Below, piece by piece: positions 6,706 through 15,039 of a stretch of DNA of 38,318 nt. This DNA comes from Poseidonibacter ostreae. Its GTDB lineage: Bacteria; Campylobacterota; Campylobacteria; Campylobacterales; Arcobacteraceae. The stretch covers positions 1 through 38,318 of the forward strand of contig NZ_WFKJ01000031.1 of assembly GCF_009208075.1 (NCBI RefSeq). Reading direction: 5' to 3'. Every line of letters starts with the position of its first letter. The stretch's first letter is position 1. Both the position numbers and the translations under genes were made by a program. The notes under the pieces are model-generated. The model searched no databases. It was not told the DNA's origin and saw only the letters and a list, made by a program, of their open reading frames with translations.

Positions 6706-7674
6706 TTATTCAGCTAATAAATTTCTATAGAAATCTCTATAGTTTGTATCTTTTTCATCTCTAGCTTTCATTGCTGCTCTTGGATGTTCGTTTAATTGTC
6801 CTGTTAACATATATGGAATTGAGTAACCCCAGTCAAGTTCTTTTTCTAATGGAATAATAAACTCTTCAATGAATTTTAATACAGGCATTAATTTATACTT
6901 TGGATTTTTTAAAAAACCAATTAAAAGTTCCATTGGACAATTTCCAGCACCTCTTCCTAATCCAGAGATTGTAACATCAAGAAAACTTGTACCATATGTT
7001 AAAGCTTCAATAGTGTTTGCATATGCTAATTGCATATTATTATGTGCATGAATTCCAATTTGTTTACCATGTGCTTGTGCAATAGTTAAATACTTTTCAG
7101 TTAACTTGTTAATTTGCTCAGGGTAAAATGAACCAAATGAATCAGCAATATAAATTACATCAACACTAGATTTTGCAACAGTTTCTAAAACTTCTGTTAA
7201 CTCATCATCAAATGATTTTGAAATAGCCATAATATTAATAGTAGTTTCATAACCTTTTGCATGAGCTTCTTCTACAAGTTCGATTGCTGCTGGAATTTGG
7301 TGAATATAAGTTGCGATTCTAATCATATCAACAACAGATTCTTCTGCTGGAAGTAATTCTTCATTTACAGTTCTTCCAATATCAGACATTACTGCAATTT
7401 TCATATTAGTATCGTTGTTACCAACAATTCTTCTAATATCTTCTTCTTTACAGAAATTCCAAGGTCCAAACTCTTCTTCACTCATAATTGAAGGTGAATT
7501 GTTTTTTCCAATTTCCATATAATCAATTCCTGCTGCTACACATGTTTCATATTGTGCTTTTACAAAATCATCTGTAAAGTGAAAATTGTTTACTAATCCA
7601 CCATCTCTAATAGTACAATCAAATACTTTTATATCTTCTCTTACTGTAAGTATTGAACCTTTTCTTTCAATCAT
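6706..7674 (-). CDS. DRE-TIM metallolyase superfamily (HMGL-like) aldolase domain protein
   Basis: The 322-residue TIM-barrel protein belongs to the HMG-CoA lyase/isopropylmalate synthase/DmpG superfamily. Its first strand carries FDCTIRDGG (residues 18-26), giving the catalytic Arg-Asp pair R23-D24. The metal-binding histidines are in QIGIHAHNN near residue 205-212, and GLGRGAGNCPMELL supplies the conserved glycine-rich and Asn-Cys segment. It probably makes or breaks a C-C bond next to a 2-oxo acid using a divalent metal. It lacks the long C-terminal regulatory domain of LeuA-type synthases and the communication domain of DmpG, and no pathway partner is adjacent. The substrate is therefore unknown. 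Confidence 0.8.
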   Translation of the reverse strand: MIERKGSILTVREDIKVFDCTIRDGGLVNNFHFTDDFVKAQYETCVAAGIDYMEIGKNNSPSIMSEEEFGPWNFCKEEDIRRIVGNNDTNMKIAVMSDIGRTVNEELLPAEESVVDMIRIATYIHQIPAAIELVEEAHAKGYETTINIMAISKSFDDELTEVLETVAKSSVDVIYIADSFGSFYPEQINKLTEKYLTIAQAHGKQIGIHAHNNMQLAYANTIEALTYGTSFLDVTISGLGRGAGNCPMELLIGFLKNPKYKLMPVLKFIEEFIIPLEKELDWGYSIPYMLTGQLNEHPRAAMKARDEKDTNYRDFYRNLLAE

Positions 7675-7818
7675 AAATACTTCCTATTCTCTTTTAATAA
7701 TTATTGTTGAAATAATATCTTAACACTGCTCAATAGAACTTTAAAATCTTGATTTATTTCAATGAATAGCATAATTATTACATGTATAATATAAAAAATT
7801 AAAAAAATTGGATAAAAA

Positions 7819-8064
7819 ATGAAAAAAACAATAATTACAATTATAAGTACAGCTTTTATTTCTACTCTTTCTGTGCATGCAAGTTCAAAAGTTGAAGTAG
7901 TTACAAACGAGACTTCAGCAATAAATATAAATCAAAAAAAATCTAATGTTACAATTGATGAGTGCAAAAAATATTTAGGTCCTGAGAACTATAATTTTAT
8001 AATTGAAATTTATAGTGATGAAAATATTGCACTTTTAAAATGTGAGCAAGAACTTAAAAAATAG
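7819..8064 (+). CDS. small exported protein, unknown function
   Basis: This is an 81-residue protein with a clear signal peptide (KKTIITIISTAFISTLSVHA, cleavage after VHA), leaving about 58 residues. The mature part contains two cysteines (in DECKKYLG and LLKCEQ) that could form a disulfide in the periplasm. I do not recognise the family. It is divergent from the aldolase-like gene and is followed 73 bases later by the GH114 lipoprotein gene on the same strand. Cotranscription is possible, but the gap is long enough for a separate promoter. Confidence 0.6.
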   Translation: MKKTIITIISTAFISTLSVHASSKVEVVTNETSAININQKKSNVTIDECKKYLGPENYNFIIEIYSDENIALLKCEQELKK

Positions 8065-8137
8065 ATATTGACGCTATATTTCTATGTTATAGTATTGAAT
8101 TATTTACCTTTATTATTAAAATATTAAAAGGATTGTT

Positions 8138-8998
8138 ATGAATTTAATACAAAAAATATCGATACTAGTAGTATTGTTAGTATTTACTGCTTGTGACCAT
8201 AATAATCCAATACCTCCTTCTAAACCTAAAGTTTTTGACCCTAATGTAAAACCTATTATAAATGGTAATTGGTATAAACCAAAAGTAAATACTTCTTGGC
8301 AAATACAATTATATAAAGAAGATAAACTATTTAATACTTCTTATGATGTACAACTCTATGAAATTGATTTATTTGATGTAAAAGATGAAACAATTAAAAA
8401 ATTAAAAAATGACGGTAGAAAAATTATATGTTATTTCTCCGCAGGCACTTATGAAAACTGGAGAAGTGACAAAGTGTCTTTTCTTAAATATCCTACTTTA
8501 ATAGGAAAAAAACTAGATAATTGGCCAGGTGAGCGTTGGCTAGACATTAGAGATGAAAGACTTGCACATATAATGATAGCTAGACTTGAAAAGGCAAAAA
8601 GAATAGGTTGCGATGGTGTTGACCCTGATAATGTAGATGCTTATGAAAGTAGTAAAGAAGTTACAGGTTTTGAAATAAGTGAAAAAGATCAATTGGCTTA
8701 CAATAAGTTTTTAGCAAATGAAGCTCATAAAAGAGGACTTAGTATTGCATTAAAAAATGATATTGAACAAGTAGAATTATTAATAGATTATTTTGATTTT
8801 AGTGTAAATGAAAGCTGTATTAAACAAAAAAACTGTGAGAGCTTAATACCTTTCAAAGATAAGAATAAGCCTGTATTTAATATTGAGTATACAAGAAATA
8901 CTATAGATAAAGTTTGTAAAGAAAGTAAGAATTATAAGTTTAAAACTTTAATTATGGATGATTTATTAAGTGATGAATTTAGACATAGTTGTTTTTAG
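8138..8998 (+). CDS. GH114-family glycosidase lipoprotein (polygalactosaminidase-like)
   Basis: The 286-residue protein starts with a lipoprotein signal: hydrophobic ISILVVLLVFTAC with the lipobox cysteine at C19, so the enzyme is probably anchored to a membrane facing the periplasm or cell surface. The remainder is one glycoside hydrolase family 114 TIM barrel: SWQIQLYKE, YDVQLYEIDLFD, KIICYFSAGTYENWR, then WLDIRDERL, CDGVDPDNVDAY with the probable catalytic aspartate, and DFSVNESC with a probable second acid. The characterised member is an endo-alpha-1,4-polygalactosaminidase; PelA carries a related domain. No pel genes are visible here. Aminosugar polymer cleavage is inferred from family. 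Confidence 0.85.
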   Translation: MNLIQKISILVVLLVFTACDHNNPIPPSKPKVFDPNVKPIINGNWYKPKVNTSWQIQLYKEDKLFNTSYDVQLYEIDLFDVKDETIKKLKNDGRKIICYFSAGTYENWRSDKVSFLKYPTLIGKKLDNWPGERWLDIRDERLAHIMIARLEKAKRIGCDGVDPDNVDAYESSKEVTGFEISEKDQLAYNKFLANEAHKRGLSIALKNDIEQVELLIDYFDFSVNESCIKQKNCESLIPFKDKNKPVFNIEYTRNTIDKVCKESKNYKFKTLIMDDLLSDEFRHSCF

Positions 8999-9029
8999 AA
9001 CATCTATTAAATTGTAAAAGGAATTAGTT

Positions 9030-9497
9030 ATGAATAAATTAATATATATTTTTTTATCATTTTTTTTGATAAGTAGTTTATTGGCAAAAAGTGATTTTAA
9101 AAGAGTTGGTGATACGGTTATTGATAATAACTTAAATCTACAATGGCAAGACAATCCTCTTTCACGTGATACAAAGCTATTTTTAGCTGATGCAATTAAA
9201 CATTGTAATGACTTGGATTTTGTTGGATATAAAGATTGGAGATTGGCCTCTTATGAAGAGCTTTTAAGTTTAGGAGATTATGAAGTTTATAAACCTACAA
9301 TAAATGATATTTTTAAATTTACTGCTTCTGGACATTATTGGACTGTTTTATATAAAACTACTCAATTAGGAGAGCATATTACATTACAAGATTATACAGA
9401 AGTTAGAAGAATCTATTTTAGTGATGGATATTCTTATGATAATGATAGAACTGGAAAAGCTTATGTAAGATGTGTTAGAAGTACTTTAAAAGATTAA
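9030..9497 (+). CDS. exported DUF1566 (Lcl C-terminal-like) protein
   Basis: This 155-residue protein has a signal peptide (NKLIYIFLSFFLISSLLA, cleavage after LLA) and one DUF1566 domain. That domain is recognised by FKRVGDTVIDNNLNLQWQD at the start, the central GYKDWRLASYEELLSL, the YWTV strand, and the final AYVRCVRS. The domain occurs in exported proteins, including Lcl of Legionella, which binds sulfated glycans; the job of this short version is unknown. It lies 31 bases after the GH114 lipoprotein gene on the same strand and is probably cotranscribed with it. The pairing of an exported glycosidase with a possible glycan-binding domain is suggestive. Confidence 0.8.
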   Translation: MNKLIYIFLSFFLISSLLAKSDFKRVGDTVIDNNLNLQWQDNPLSRDTKLFLADAIKHCNDLDFVGYKDWRLASYEELLSLGDYEVYKPTINDIFKFTASGHYWTVLYKTTQLGEHITLQDYTEVRRIYFSDGYSYDNDRTGKAYVRCVRSTLKD

Positions 9498-9521
9498 AAA
9501 AAGGCAAAAAAACCTTTTTTT
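9496..9521. terminator. terminator between convergent DUF1566 and rnhA genes
   Basis: AAAAAAAGG (9496-9504) and CCTTTTTTT (9513-9521) form a perfect stem around an eight-base loop. Both convergent genes end next to it. Only two G-C pairs support the stem, but the flanking A and T runs favour bidirectional termination. Confidence 0.65.
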
Positions 9522-9530
9522 AATTGCTTA

Positions 9531-10319
9531 CTAGTATGAAGTTAAACTTAACACATCTTCTTTTTTATCGTATGAATACATCTCATAGTTTATAGTTTTC
9601 TCTTTAATAGCTGTTACTGCCATTCTATCAGCTAATTCATTTCCTTCAATTCCAGCATGGCCTTTTACATGTTTTATTTCTATTAAGTCTTTTATTCTTT
9701 CGTATAATTCATGTGTCTTTTTAATAAGTTCAAGATTTTTAATCTCTCCACCTTTTTTAGTCCAGCCCTTAGCTTTCCATCCATAAGCCCAAGTTGTAAT
9801 ACAATCTATACTATATTTTGAATCTGAAAAAATTGTGATAATATTTTCTGAACTTGTTTGTTTTGCAATAATTAAAGCTTGATAAAGTGCATTTAACTCT
9901 GCTATATTATTTGTGCCATTTTCTACAAAGTCTCCATGAAGAAGTACTGGATTTTTATGGTTTGAATATATTGCTAAACCACTTCCTGCAAGTCCTGGAT
10001 TTCCTGAGCATGCTCCATCACAATAGATTCTAATATGCTCTTCATCATCTTGATTATTTACATTTTCTACTTTTGTTTTTATATTATTAAATTTTAAAAC
10101 CATATTATAGTTTTTTAAAATCTGCTCTTGAGCTTTAATAGCTAATTTACCTTTTAAAAGCATTAGTCTATTTGCATCATTTTTTAAAATTTCTTTGTCT
10201 AAAATTTCTTTATCCCAAGTAAAACTTGGTGGATATGATAAGTTTAATATTTTACATTGTTCTTTATTCAGTGTTTGTTCGTGAGCTATAAGTTCTATAA
10301 ATTCTTCTGTTATTTGCAT
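9531..10319 (-). CDS. rnhA: ribonuclease HI with an N-terminal extension
   Basis: The 262-residue protein carries a complete RNase HI domain from about residue 95 to 242. The four catalytic acids are D101 (YCDGACSGNPG), E141 (NNIAELNAL), D166 (IFSDSKYS) and D231 (GNELADRMA), with H221 in HVKGHAGIEGNE. It degrades RNA in RNA-DNA hybrids during replication and repair. Typical bacterial RNase HI is about 145-155 residues. The extra first 95 residues are charged and helical and do not look like the hybrid-binding caulimovirus-type domain. The start codon sits directly against an inverted repeat that includes the ribosome site. The gene is the last of a seven-gene minus-strand series. Confidence 0.92.
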   Translation of the reverse strand: MQITEEFIELIAHEQTLNKEQCKILNLSYPPSFTWDKEILDKEILKNDANRLMLLKGKLAIKAQEQILKNYNMVLKFNNIKTKVENVNNQDDEEHIRIYCDGACSGNPGLAGSGLAIYSNHKNPVLLHGDFVENGTNNIAELNALYQALIIAKQTSSENIITIFSDSKYSIDCITTWAYGWKAKGWTKKGGEIKNLELIKKTHELYERIKDLIEIKHVKGHAGIEGNELADRMAVTAIKEKTINYEMYSYDKKEDVLSLTSY

Positions 10320-10346
10320 ATAATTTCCATATTTTTTGGAAATTAT
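10320..10346 (-). promoter_or_regulatory. hairpin that would cover the rnhA ribosome binding site
   Basis: On the minus strand ATAATTTCCA, a seven-base loop, then TGGAAATTAT form a perfect 10-bp stem ending exactly at the rnhA ATG. The only Shine-Dalgarno-like bases (GGA) lie in the stem arm nearest the ATG, so the fold would hide them. It could also act as a processing or stability element between the hemerythrin-PAS and rnhA genes. Confidence 0.5.
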
Positions 10347-10367
10347 ATCAAAATTATATGCTTTTTA

Positions 10368-11345
10368 CTATGCCCAATCTAGAAGTCTTTTATCGCCTTC
10401 AAGTTTTTTAATATCTGTAATATCTTGAGACATTTCAATTACACCTTTGTAATTAAGCTCTTCATCTCTTACTGCAAAATATCTAATGTGAATAAATTTG
10501 CCTTTAAATTGAATCCAAAACTCAGCAGTATCTTGACGTCCAGCTTTAAACTCTTCAAGAATTTTAAGTACTTGGTCAACACTTTTAGGAGGATGACAAA
10601 ATTTAACTTCACGTCCTATAATTCCAGCACTTCTTGGGAAAACCCTATCTTCACCTCTATTATAGAAAATTACAATATCATTTTCATCTACATAAGTAAT
10701 ATCAACAGGTAAGAACTTAAAGATAAAGTTTACATGTTCAGGAGTTAAGTATCCTTCATCATAATGTGTTCTATTATCAAGACTAAATGGAAGTTTTCTT
10801 TTTTTCTTATCAGCACTTGGATGAACATACTCATCTTCTTTAACTTCAGGATATCGTACTGGATCAGCTGCAAACATCCAACCAATCTCTTTATCTCCCT
10901 CATACATCTCTTTCCAATCATCTTCACTTAGCATATCAAGCGCACGTGGTAATAATCTTCCTTCTTCAACTTGTGAAAGATGATCTAAGCTGTTAAATAA
11001 AGCTATTGATTCATTTAAAATATTATGTGAATCTTTTTGCTCAACTTTTTTTCGTAAAGCTTTTATCTCTTCTCTAATTTGGTCATGGAACGCCCACATT
11101 CCCTGGCTTGGACCTGTCCATCCATACTTTTCTAAGTATGGAAATAGTTGATTTTCTTTTCTTGCAAAGTGTTTTTCTACTTCACATATTTGGTTAAAGA
11201 TGTTATAGAAAGTTTGATAATCTTCATCCATATTAGTTTCAAAAAGTTCTTGGAAAAGTTTTTTTATTAAAATATTTTCTTCAAGATAAACTCTTACAGG
11301 ATGGCCTTGCGGAAAATTTTCAGTTCTATTTGATAAGTTATTCAT
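10368..11345 (-). CDS. hemerythrin-domain and PAS-domain protein (DUF438-like)
   Basis: This 325-residue soluble protein has an HHE/hemerythrin-like domain at about 10-155. Probable di-iron ligands are the His of GHPVRVYLEE, EKHFARKENQLFPYLE, WAFHDQIREE and LDHLSQVEEGRLLPRAL. A PAS domain follows at about 210-315 (FKFLPVDITYVDENDIVIFYNR, then CHPPKSVDQVLKILEEF and GVIEMSQDITDIKKLEG). This is the architecture of the DUF438 group, proposed to sense oxygen, nitric oxide or redox state. No output domain is attached, so it may act through a partner or directly as an oxygen/NO-binding protein. It lies 48 bases upstream of rnhA on the same strand. Confidence 0.85.
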   Translation of the reverse strand: MNNLSNRTENFPQGHPVRVYLEENILIKKLFQELFETNMDEDYQTFYNIFNQICEVEKHFARKENQLFPYLEKYGWTGPSQGMWAFHDQIREEIKALRKKVEQKDSHNILNESIALFNSLDHLSQVEEGRLLPRALDMLSEDDWKEMYEGDKEIGWMFAADPVRYPEVKEDEYVHPSADKKKRKLPFSLDNRTHYDEGYLTPEHVNFIFKFLPVDITYVDENDIVIFYNRGEDRVFPRSAGIIGREVKFCHPPKSVDQVLKILEEFKAGRQDTAEFWIQFKGKFIHIRYFAVRDEELNYKGVIEMSQDITDIKKLEGDKRLLDWA

Positions 11346-11419
11346 TTTAGTTATATTCCTTAAATTATTTCTTACAAATATAACCGAATGAATTTACTTT
11401 TCCATGATATTTATCAATT

Positions 11420-12358
11420 TTATGTTTTGTTTTGATATTTTATAAATAAAAATAGTCCAAGCATAATAAGTACTAAACCTATTATTGAAAATGAAGAAAG
11501 GGAAATAGTTCCAAAAAGTAAAAAGCCTCCAAGCATTGCGAATATAACTTCACTAGCTTGTGTTGCATCAACTGCTGCTATTTCATTTGAATCTTTTGCT
11601 ATTCCTCTTGCATATAGAAAAATAGTTGTCGCAAATACTCCTGAAAATAGTGCTACAAGTGAAGAGTTTAAAACTTGTGAAGAGCTAGGGGCTGATGGTT
11701 GAATTATTAAAAGAAGTATAAGCCAAAAAGGAATAGAACCTAAACATAAAAGCATTACTTTATTAAAACTATTTTTTAATAAAGAGGATTTTATATGAGG
11801 TACTTTAGTACTTGATCCATTTTGACTCTCCCAAATTAATTGATTTCCTAAAGGATAACAAAATGATGCAAGAAGTACGGGAATTCCACCATAAATTAAT
11901 GTTGAAAGTTCAAAATTATCAATATGTGATAGATTTACTAAACAAACACCTATGAAAATTAAAGAAGAAAAAAACCAAATCTTTTTAGGAAAAGATTTTC
12001 CAAAAAATAGCAATACAAATAAAGTAGCAACAATAGTAAACTGCCAAGATGCTGCAATAACCCAACCAGGTGAAAAGTCAGCTGCAAAACATATAAGGGC
12101 ATAAAAGAAACCAAAGCCTATAGTTCCACTTATTGTCCAAAATAGGTAGTTTTGTTTAAAGAGTTTAACTATATCAGTAAGCCTTTTTATTCCACCTTGA
12201 AAAAGTAAAATAATAGCTAGAAATAAAATCATAAAAAAATATCTAAGCGTTGCTGAATATAACCAATGTCCACCTTGGACACTCATTAACTCATTTAGTA
12301 CAAAAGTTGTACTAAAAAAAGCTCCTGATAATATTCCTAAAACTATTAGTTTAAACAC
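11420..12358 (-). CDS. drug/metabolite transporter family exporter (EmrE/EamA-like)
   Basis: The 312-residue protein is almost entirely hydrophobic with about ten predicted membrane helices, arranged as two repeated five-helix halves as in the DMT superfamily. It opens with GILSGAFFSTTFVLNELM and closes with GGFLLFGTISLSSFSIIGLVLIML. The family called multidrug resistance efflux transporter (PF13536) is the best match from memory. The substrate is unknown; a small metabolite or cation is likely. The gene lies 15 bases after the four-helix protein gene and 74 bases before the hemerythrin gene on the same strand. Confidence 0.8.
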   Translation of the reverse strand: MFKLIVLGILSGAFFSTTFVLNELMSVQGGHWLYSATLRYFFMILFLAIILLFQGGIKRLTDIVKLFKQNYLFWTISGTIGFGFFYALICFAADFSPGWVIAASWQFTIVATLFVLLFFGKSFPKKIWFFSSLIFIGVCLVNLSHIDNFELSTLIYGGIPVLLASFCYPLGNQLIWESQNGSSTKVPHIKSSLLKNSFNKVMLLCLGSIPFWLILLLIIQPSAPSSSQVLNSSLVALFSGVFATTIFLYARGIAKDSNEIAAVDATQASEVIFAMLGGFLLFGTISLSSFSIIGLVLIMLGLFLFIKYQNKT

Positions 12359-12373
12359 GTTTTATCATTAACT

Positions 12374-12820
12374 CTAATATCTAAAAAGAGGACTTAAATT
12401 CCAAGGAATAGAAGCTAAGATTAAAACTAAACCAATTGTATAATATATTATTTGTGTTTTATATTTCTTTCTTTCATCTTCAATTCTTTTAGATTTAAAT
12501 GAACCTATAGTTATAAGAATAATCGCAAGTAGCATAATACTTGTATGTTCAACTGCAAAGAATCTTAACTCATAAATAGGCATTGAATCTTTTACATTTT
12601 CTAAGAATATGTTTATTTTTTCGCTTGTATAAAATACGTATAATCCAACTACAAACTGTAAATGAACAAATCCTACTGTTATATGTGAAAATATTCTATT
12701 AAATTTTGAAAATGGTTTATTTTGAAAAAAGCCTTTATATAAACAGTACAGATGTACAAATAGTGTTATAAGAACTAGCCAACGTAAAATTGAGTGTATT
12801 ATTAATTCTATTGTTTCCAA
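12374..12820 (-). CDS. four-helix membrane protein with conserved histidines (cytochrome b-like?)
   Basis: This 148-residue protein has four predicted membrane helices (about 8-28, 45-63, 88-108, 124-142). Histidines lie inside or next to the helices: H9, H23, H46, H53 and H91, in the motifs HSILRWLVLITLFVH, HITVGFVHLQF and AVEHTSIMLL. Similar small proteins in other phyla are often labelled cytochrome b-like, but heme binding is not proven and I make no firm assignment. It lies between the methyltransferase gene (34 bases upstream) and the DMT exporter gene (15 bases downstream). Confidence 0.6.
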   Translation of the reverse strand: METIELIIHSILRWLVLITLFVHLYCLYKGFFQNKPFSKFNRIFSHITVGFVHLQFVVGLYVFYTSEKINIFLENVKDSMPIYELRFFAVEHTSIMLLAIILITIGSFKSKRIEDERKKYKTQIIYYTIGLVLILASIPWNLSPLFRY

Positions 12821-12854
12821 TATTTTATTCCTTTAAATTTTTATATTTTAATTT

Positions 12855-13529
12855 CTATTCTTCATTTCTTTTATAAATAGCAAAGAAATGAGGAACTGAG
12901 GGTATTTGTGTATCATCATAAGCTAAAAAGTTTATTTCTTCTAAATTATCATCACGCACAAATTTATTAATTTCATCATAGTCTAAAGGCAAGGGTATAT
13001 CATTCTCTTGCTCACCTTTTTTTCTACTTCTACATGAAACTAGTGCATATCCTTGTTTTTTAACAAGGTTTGAAATAGCCTTTCTTGCTTGAATTCTATA
13101 CTTTCCTGGAAGTACTTGTATTGTATTGCACTCATAAACTACATCAAAGTTTTCAAGCCATTGTTTATCATAATCAAATAAATCTGCAACTAGATATGTA
13201 ACTTTTGAGTTTGGATATCTACTTTTACATAATTTTATTGCTTCTTTGGATATATCAAAGCCAATTACTTCATAGCCATATTCACTTAAAGCTTGGGCAT
13301 CATCACCAACACCACATCCTACAACAATTGCTTTTTTTTGTTTTGAAGAAGCTGGGTTTTCTTTTAGCCATTTTACTAAATAAGGACTTGGCTGTAAATC
13401 AGCCCAAAAAACAGATTTATAATCACCTTGTGCATCTATATAAATAGAATCAAACCAGCCTGTAGGATTATCATTTTCTTGAAACTTTTTAACCATTTGT
13501 TTATATGCTACAGGATCGAACTCTTTCAT
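12855..13529 (-). CDS. class I SAM-dependent methyltransferase
   Basis: The 224-residue protein has a Rossmann methyltransferase core. Motif I is IVVGCGVGDDAQAL (residues 68-81) and the acidic ribose-binding end of strand 2 is VIGFDIS with D95. Motif II/III follows in VTYLVADLFDY and FDVVYECNTIQVLP, and the later IPLPLDYDEINKFV segment belongs to the substrate side. The arrangement resembles thiopurine/tellurite-resistance-type small-molecule methyltransferases, but the substrate is not clear. It is six bases downstream of the DUF302 gene, which strongly suggests shared transcription. Confidence 0.8.
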   Translation of the reverse strand: MKEFDPVAYKQMVKKFQENDNPTGWFDSIYIDAQGDYKSVFWADLQPSPYLVKWLKENPASSKQKKAIVVGCGVGDDAQALSEYGYEVIGFDISKEAIKLCKSRYPNSKVTYLVADLFDYDKQWLENFDVVYECNTIQVLPGKYRIQARKAISNLVKKQGYALVSCRSRKKGEQENDIPLPLDYDEINKFVRDDNLEEINFLAYDDTQIPSVPHFFAIYKRNEE

Positions 13530-13535
13530 TTTGTT

Positions 13536-13913
13536 TTATTTAGCTTCGTTAATAATCTGTAATAATGTTTCTTGAGTTTCTTGAGCTAATTCTATAAAAT
13601 CAGGATTGATATCATCAACTAATTGTGTTAATGAATTCATAGCTATATTTGTAGTACCATTATCTGTATAAACTGATATCTTACATGGCATAATAACTGA
13701 TAAAGACATATCTTGTCCTAAAAACTCTTTTGCAACTTTTGGATTACAAACGTCTAAAATTTGACACTCTTTTTCAAAATCAATACCTTTTGAATTTAAA
13801 GTATTTTTTACATTATGAATATGTAAAACTCCAAAACTATAATTTGATACTATTTCTTGTATTGTATCTACTACTTCTTGAACGCTTTTAGTTGATTCTT
13901 CTATATAATGCAT
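13536..13913 (-). CDS. DUF302 family protein
   Basis: This 125-residue protein fits the DUF302 family: STKSVQEVVDTIQEIVSNYSFGVLHIHNVKNTL at the N-terminus (given here in parts: the SVQEVVDTIQE helix and GVLHIHNVK strand), then CQILDVCNPKVAKEFL and the MPCKISVYTDNGTT strand. The two cysteines in the CQILDVCNP segment and the one in MPCK are typical of the family. DUF302 proteins form small dimers of unknown function, often near sulfur or redox genes. There is no signal peptide. It sits six bases ahead of the methyltransferase gene. Confidence 0.8.
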   Translation of the reverse strand: MHYIEESTKSVQEVVDTIQEIVSNYSFGVLHIHNVKNTLNSKGIDFEKECQILDVCNPKVAKEFLGQDMSLSVIMPCKISVYTDNGTTNIAMNSLTQLVDDINPDFIELAQETQETLLQIINEAK

Positions 13914-13989
13914 TTATATATTCCTTTTTATTTTAAAATCTTTAAATTTTTTGTAATTATAATATCTTCTTTATGGAAAGTAGCTTTTA

Positions 13990-14481
13990 TTAATTATTTT
14001 TTGTTGTTGTTTTAATACTCTCTTTTTTCTTCTTTAAAAAAGATGTTGTAAAAAATATCTCTTTTTGAAATAAAATTAATGATGTAATAAGTGAAAGCAT
14101 TGCAAAAATAAATAAAGTTGCGATAATAATTGAAGCATCAAATTGCAAGATTGAACTTAGAAACATTGTAACAATTACTAAAGCTATTAAAAGTCCTGTC
14201 ATAGTACAAAGAGAAATAGATCGGTTTATATTTTGCATTCTAACTATTAGTGATAATCTTCTCATCCTTGATTTCTCTTCTGCTATTTGCTTTGCTTCTG
14301 CTGTTTTTTTATTCTCAATACCTGCATCAATTTTTTCTACTTTATCAATAATTCTAGCTAGTCTTCCTGTAAAAACATTTAATAGCCCAGCAACACCTGC
14401 TAGTAAGAATACAGGTGCTACTGATAATTGAATTAAGTGAGAAACTGTATTAACTTCATCTGGGGCAAGAGGTACTATCAT
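13990..14481 (-). CDS. DUF2721 membrane protein
   Basis: The 163-residue protein has three probable membrane helices (about 15-36, 90-113 and 117-139) and a charged coiled segment between the first and second (about 42-75). The N-terminal VSHLIQLSVAPVFLLAGVAG and NVFTGRLARIIDKVE blocks are characteristic of DUF2721. It is presumably an inner-membrane protein. The function is not known. It is the first gene of the seven-gene minus-strand series and is divergent from the 14604 gene, with 122 bases between them that must hold both promoters. Confidence 0.75.
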   Translation of the reverse strand: MIVPLAPDEVNTVSHLIQLSVAPVFLLAGVAGLLNVFTGRLARIIDKVEKIDAGIENKKTAEAKQIAEEKSRMRRLSLIVRMQNINRSISLCTMTGLLIALVIVTMFLSSILQFDASIIIATLFIFAMLSLITSLILFQKEIFFTTSFLKKKKESIKTTTKNN

Positions 14482-14561
14482 TATTTAATCCTATTTATTA
14501 GTATAATTTATTTGAATTGTGATTTTATCATAATTTGTATTTTCAATTATCTTTATTTGGA

Positions 14562-14567
14562 TATAAT
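14562..14567 (+). promoter_or_regulatory. candidate -10 box for the 14604 gene
   Basis: A consensus TATAAT lies 37 bases before the ATG at 14604, with T-rich DNA upstream and no clear -35. The leader would be about 30 bases and contains the AAGGG ribosome site at 14592-14596. Confidence 0.5.
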
Positions 14568-14603
14568 GCATAAAATTTATGAATATATTAGAAGGGCACA
14601 AGA

Positions 14604-15038
14604 ATGGCTAAAGGTAAAAAGACTGTAATTAAAGAGATTAAAAAATTAAGTGATAATGAAATTTTAATTAATGGTAAAGAGTATATTATTATAGATGATA
14701 CAGAAAATATTGAAACTGCAACAACTATGAAAATTTCATCAAATGGTAATAGAATTTTAAGATTCGAAGATGCTAATAAAAAAGCAAGAATTGATGTAAA
14801 AAGAAATATTAATATAATGAAATATACTTTTGGAAATAAAGAAGCAGCGGGAAATTTCAAAAAAGGTTATGATAAAAATTTTCTAACAAAAGATGATTCT
14901 TCTGAAGTTATAGGACATACAACATGTCATAAAAAAGCTATGGAAATGATATATAAATTTACTGACAAGAAAAGTGATGAATATGACAAAAAATCAGGAC
15001 ATACAAACTTTTATTTATTTGAGGAAATCAAAGATTAA
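14604..15038 (+). CDS. hypothetical cytoplasmic protein
   Basis: This 144-residue protein is rich in Lys, Asp and Asn, with no signal peptide or membrane helix. An N-terminal part (about 1-60) looks like short beta strands (ILINGKEYIIIDD), and the C-terminal half contains HTTCHKKAMEMIYKF, whose Cys and two His could bind metal. The ATG has AAGGG eight bases upstream. I do not recognise the family. It is followed after 86 bases by the DUF3010 gene. Confidence 0.6.
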   Translation: MAKGKKTVIKEIKKLSDNEILINGKEYIIIDDTENIETATTMKISSNGNRILRFEDANKKARIDVKRNINIMKYTFGNKEAAGNFKKGYDKNFLTKDDSSEVIGHTTCHKKAMEMIYKFTDKKSDEYDKKSGHTNFYLFEEIKD

Positions 15039-15039
15039 T

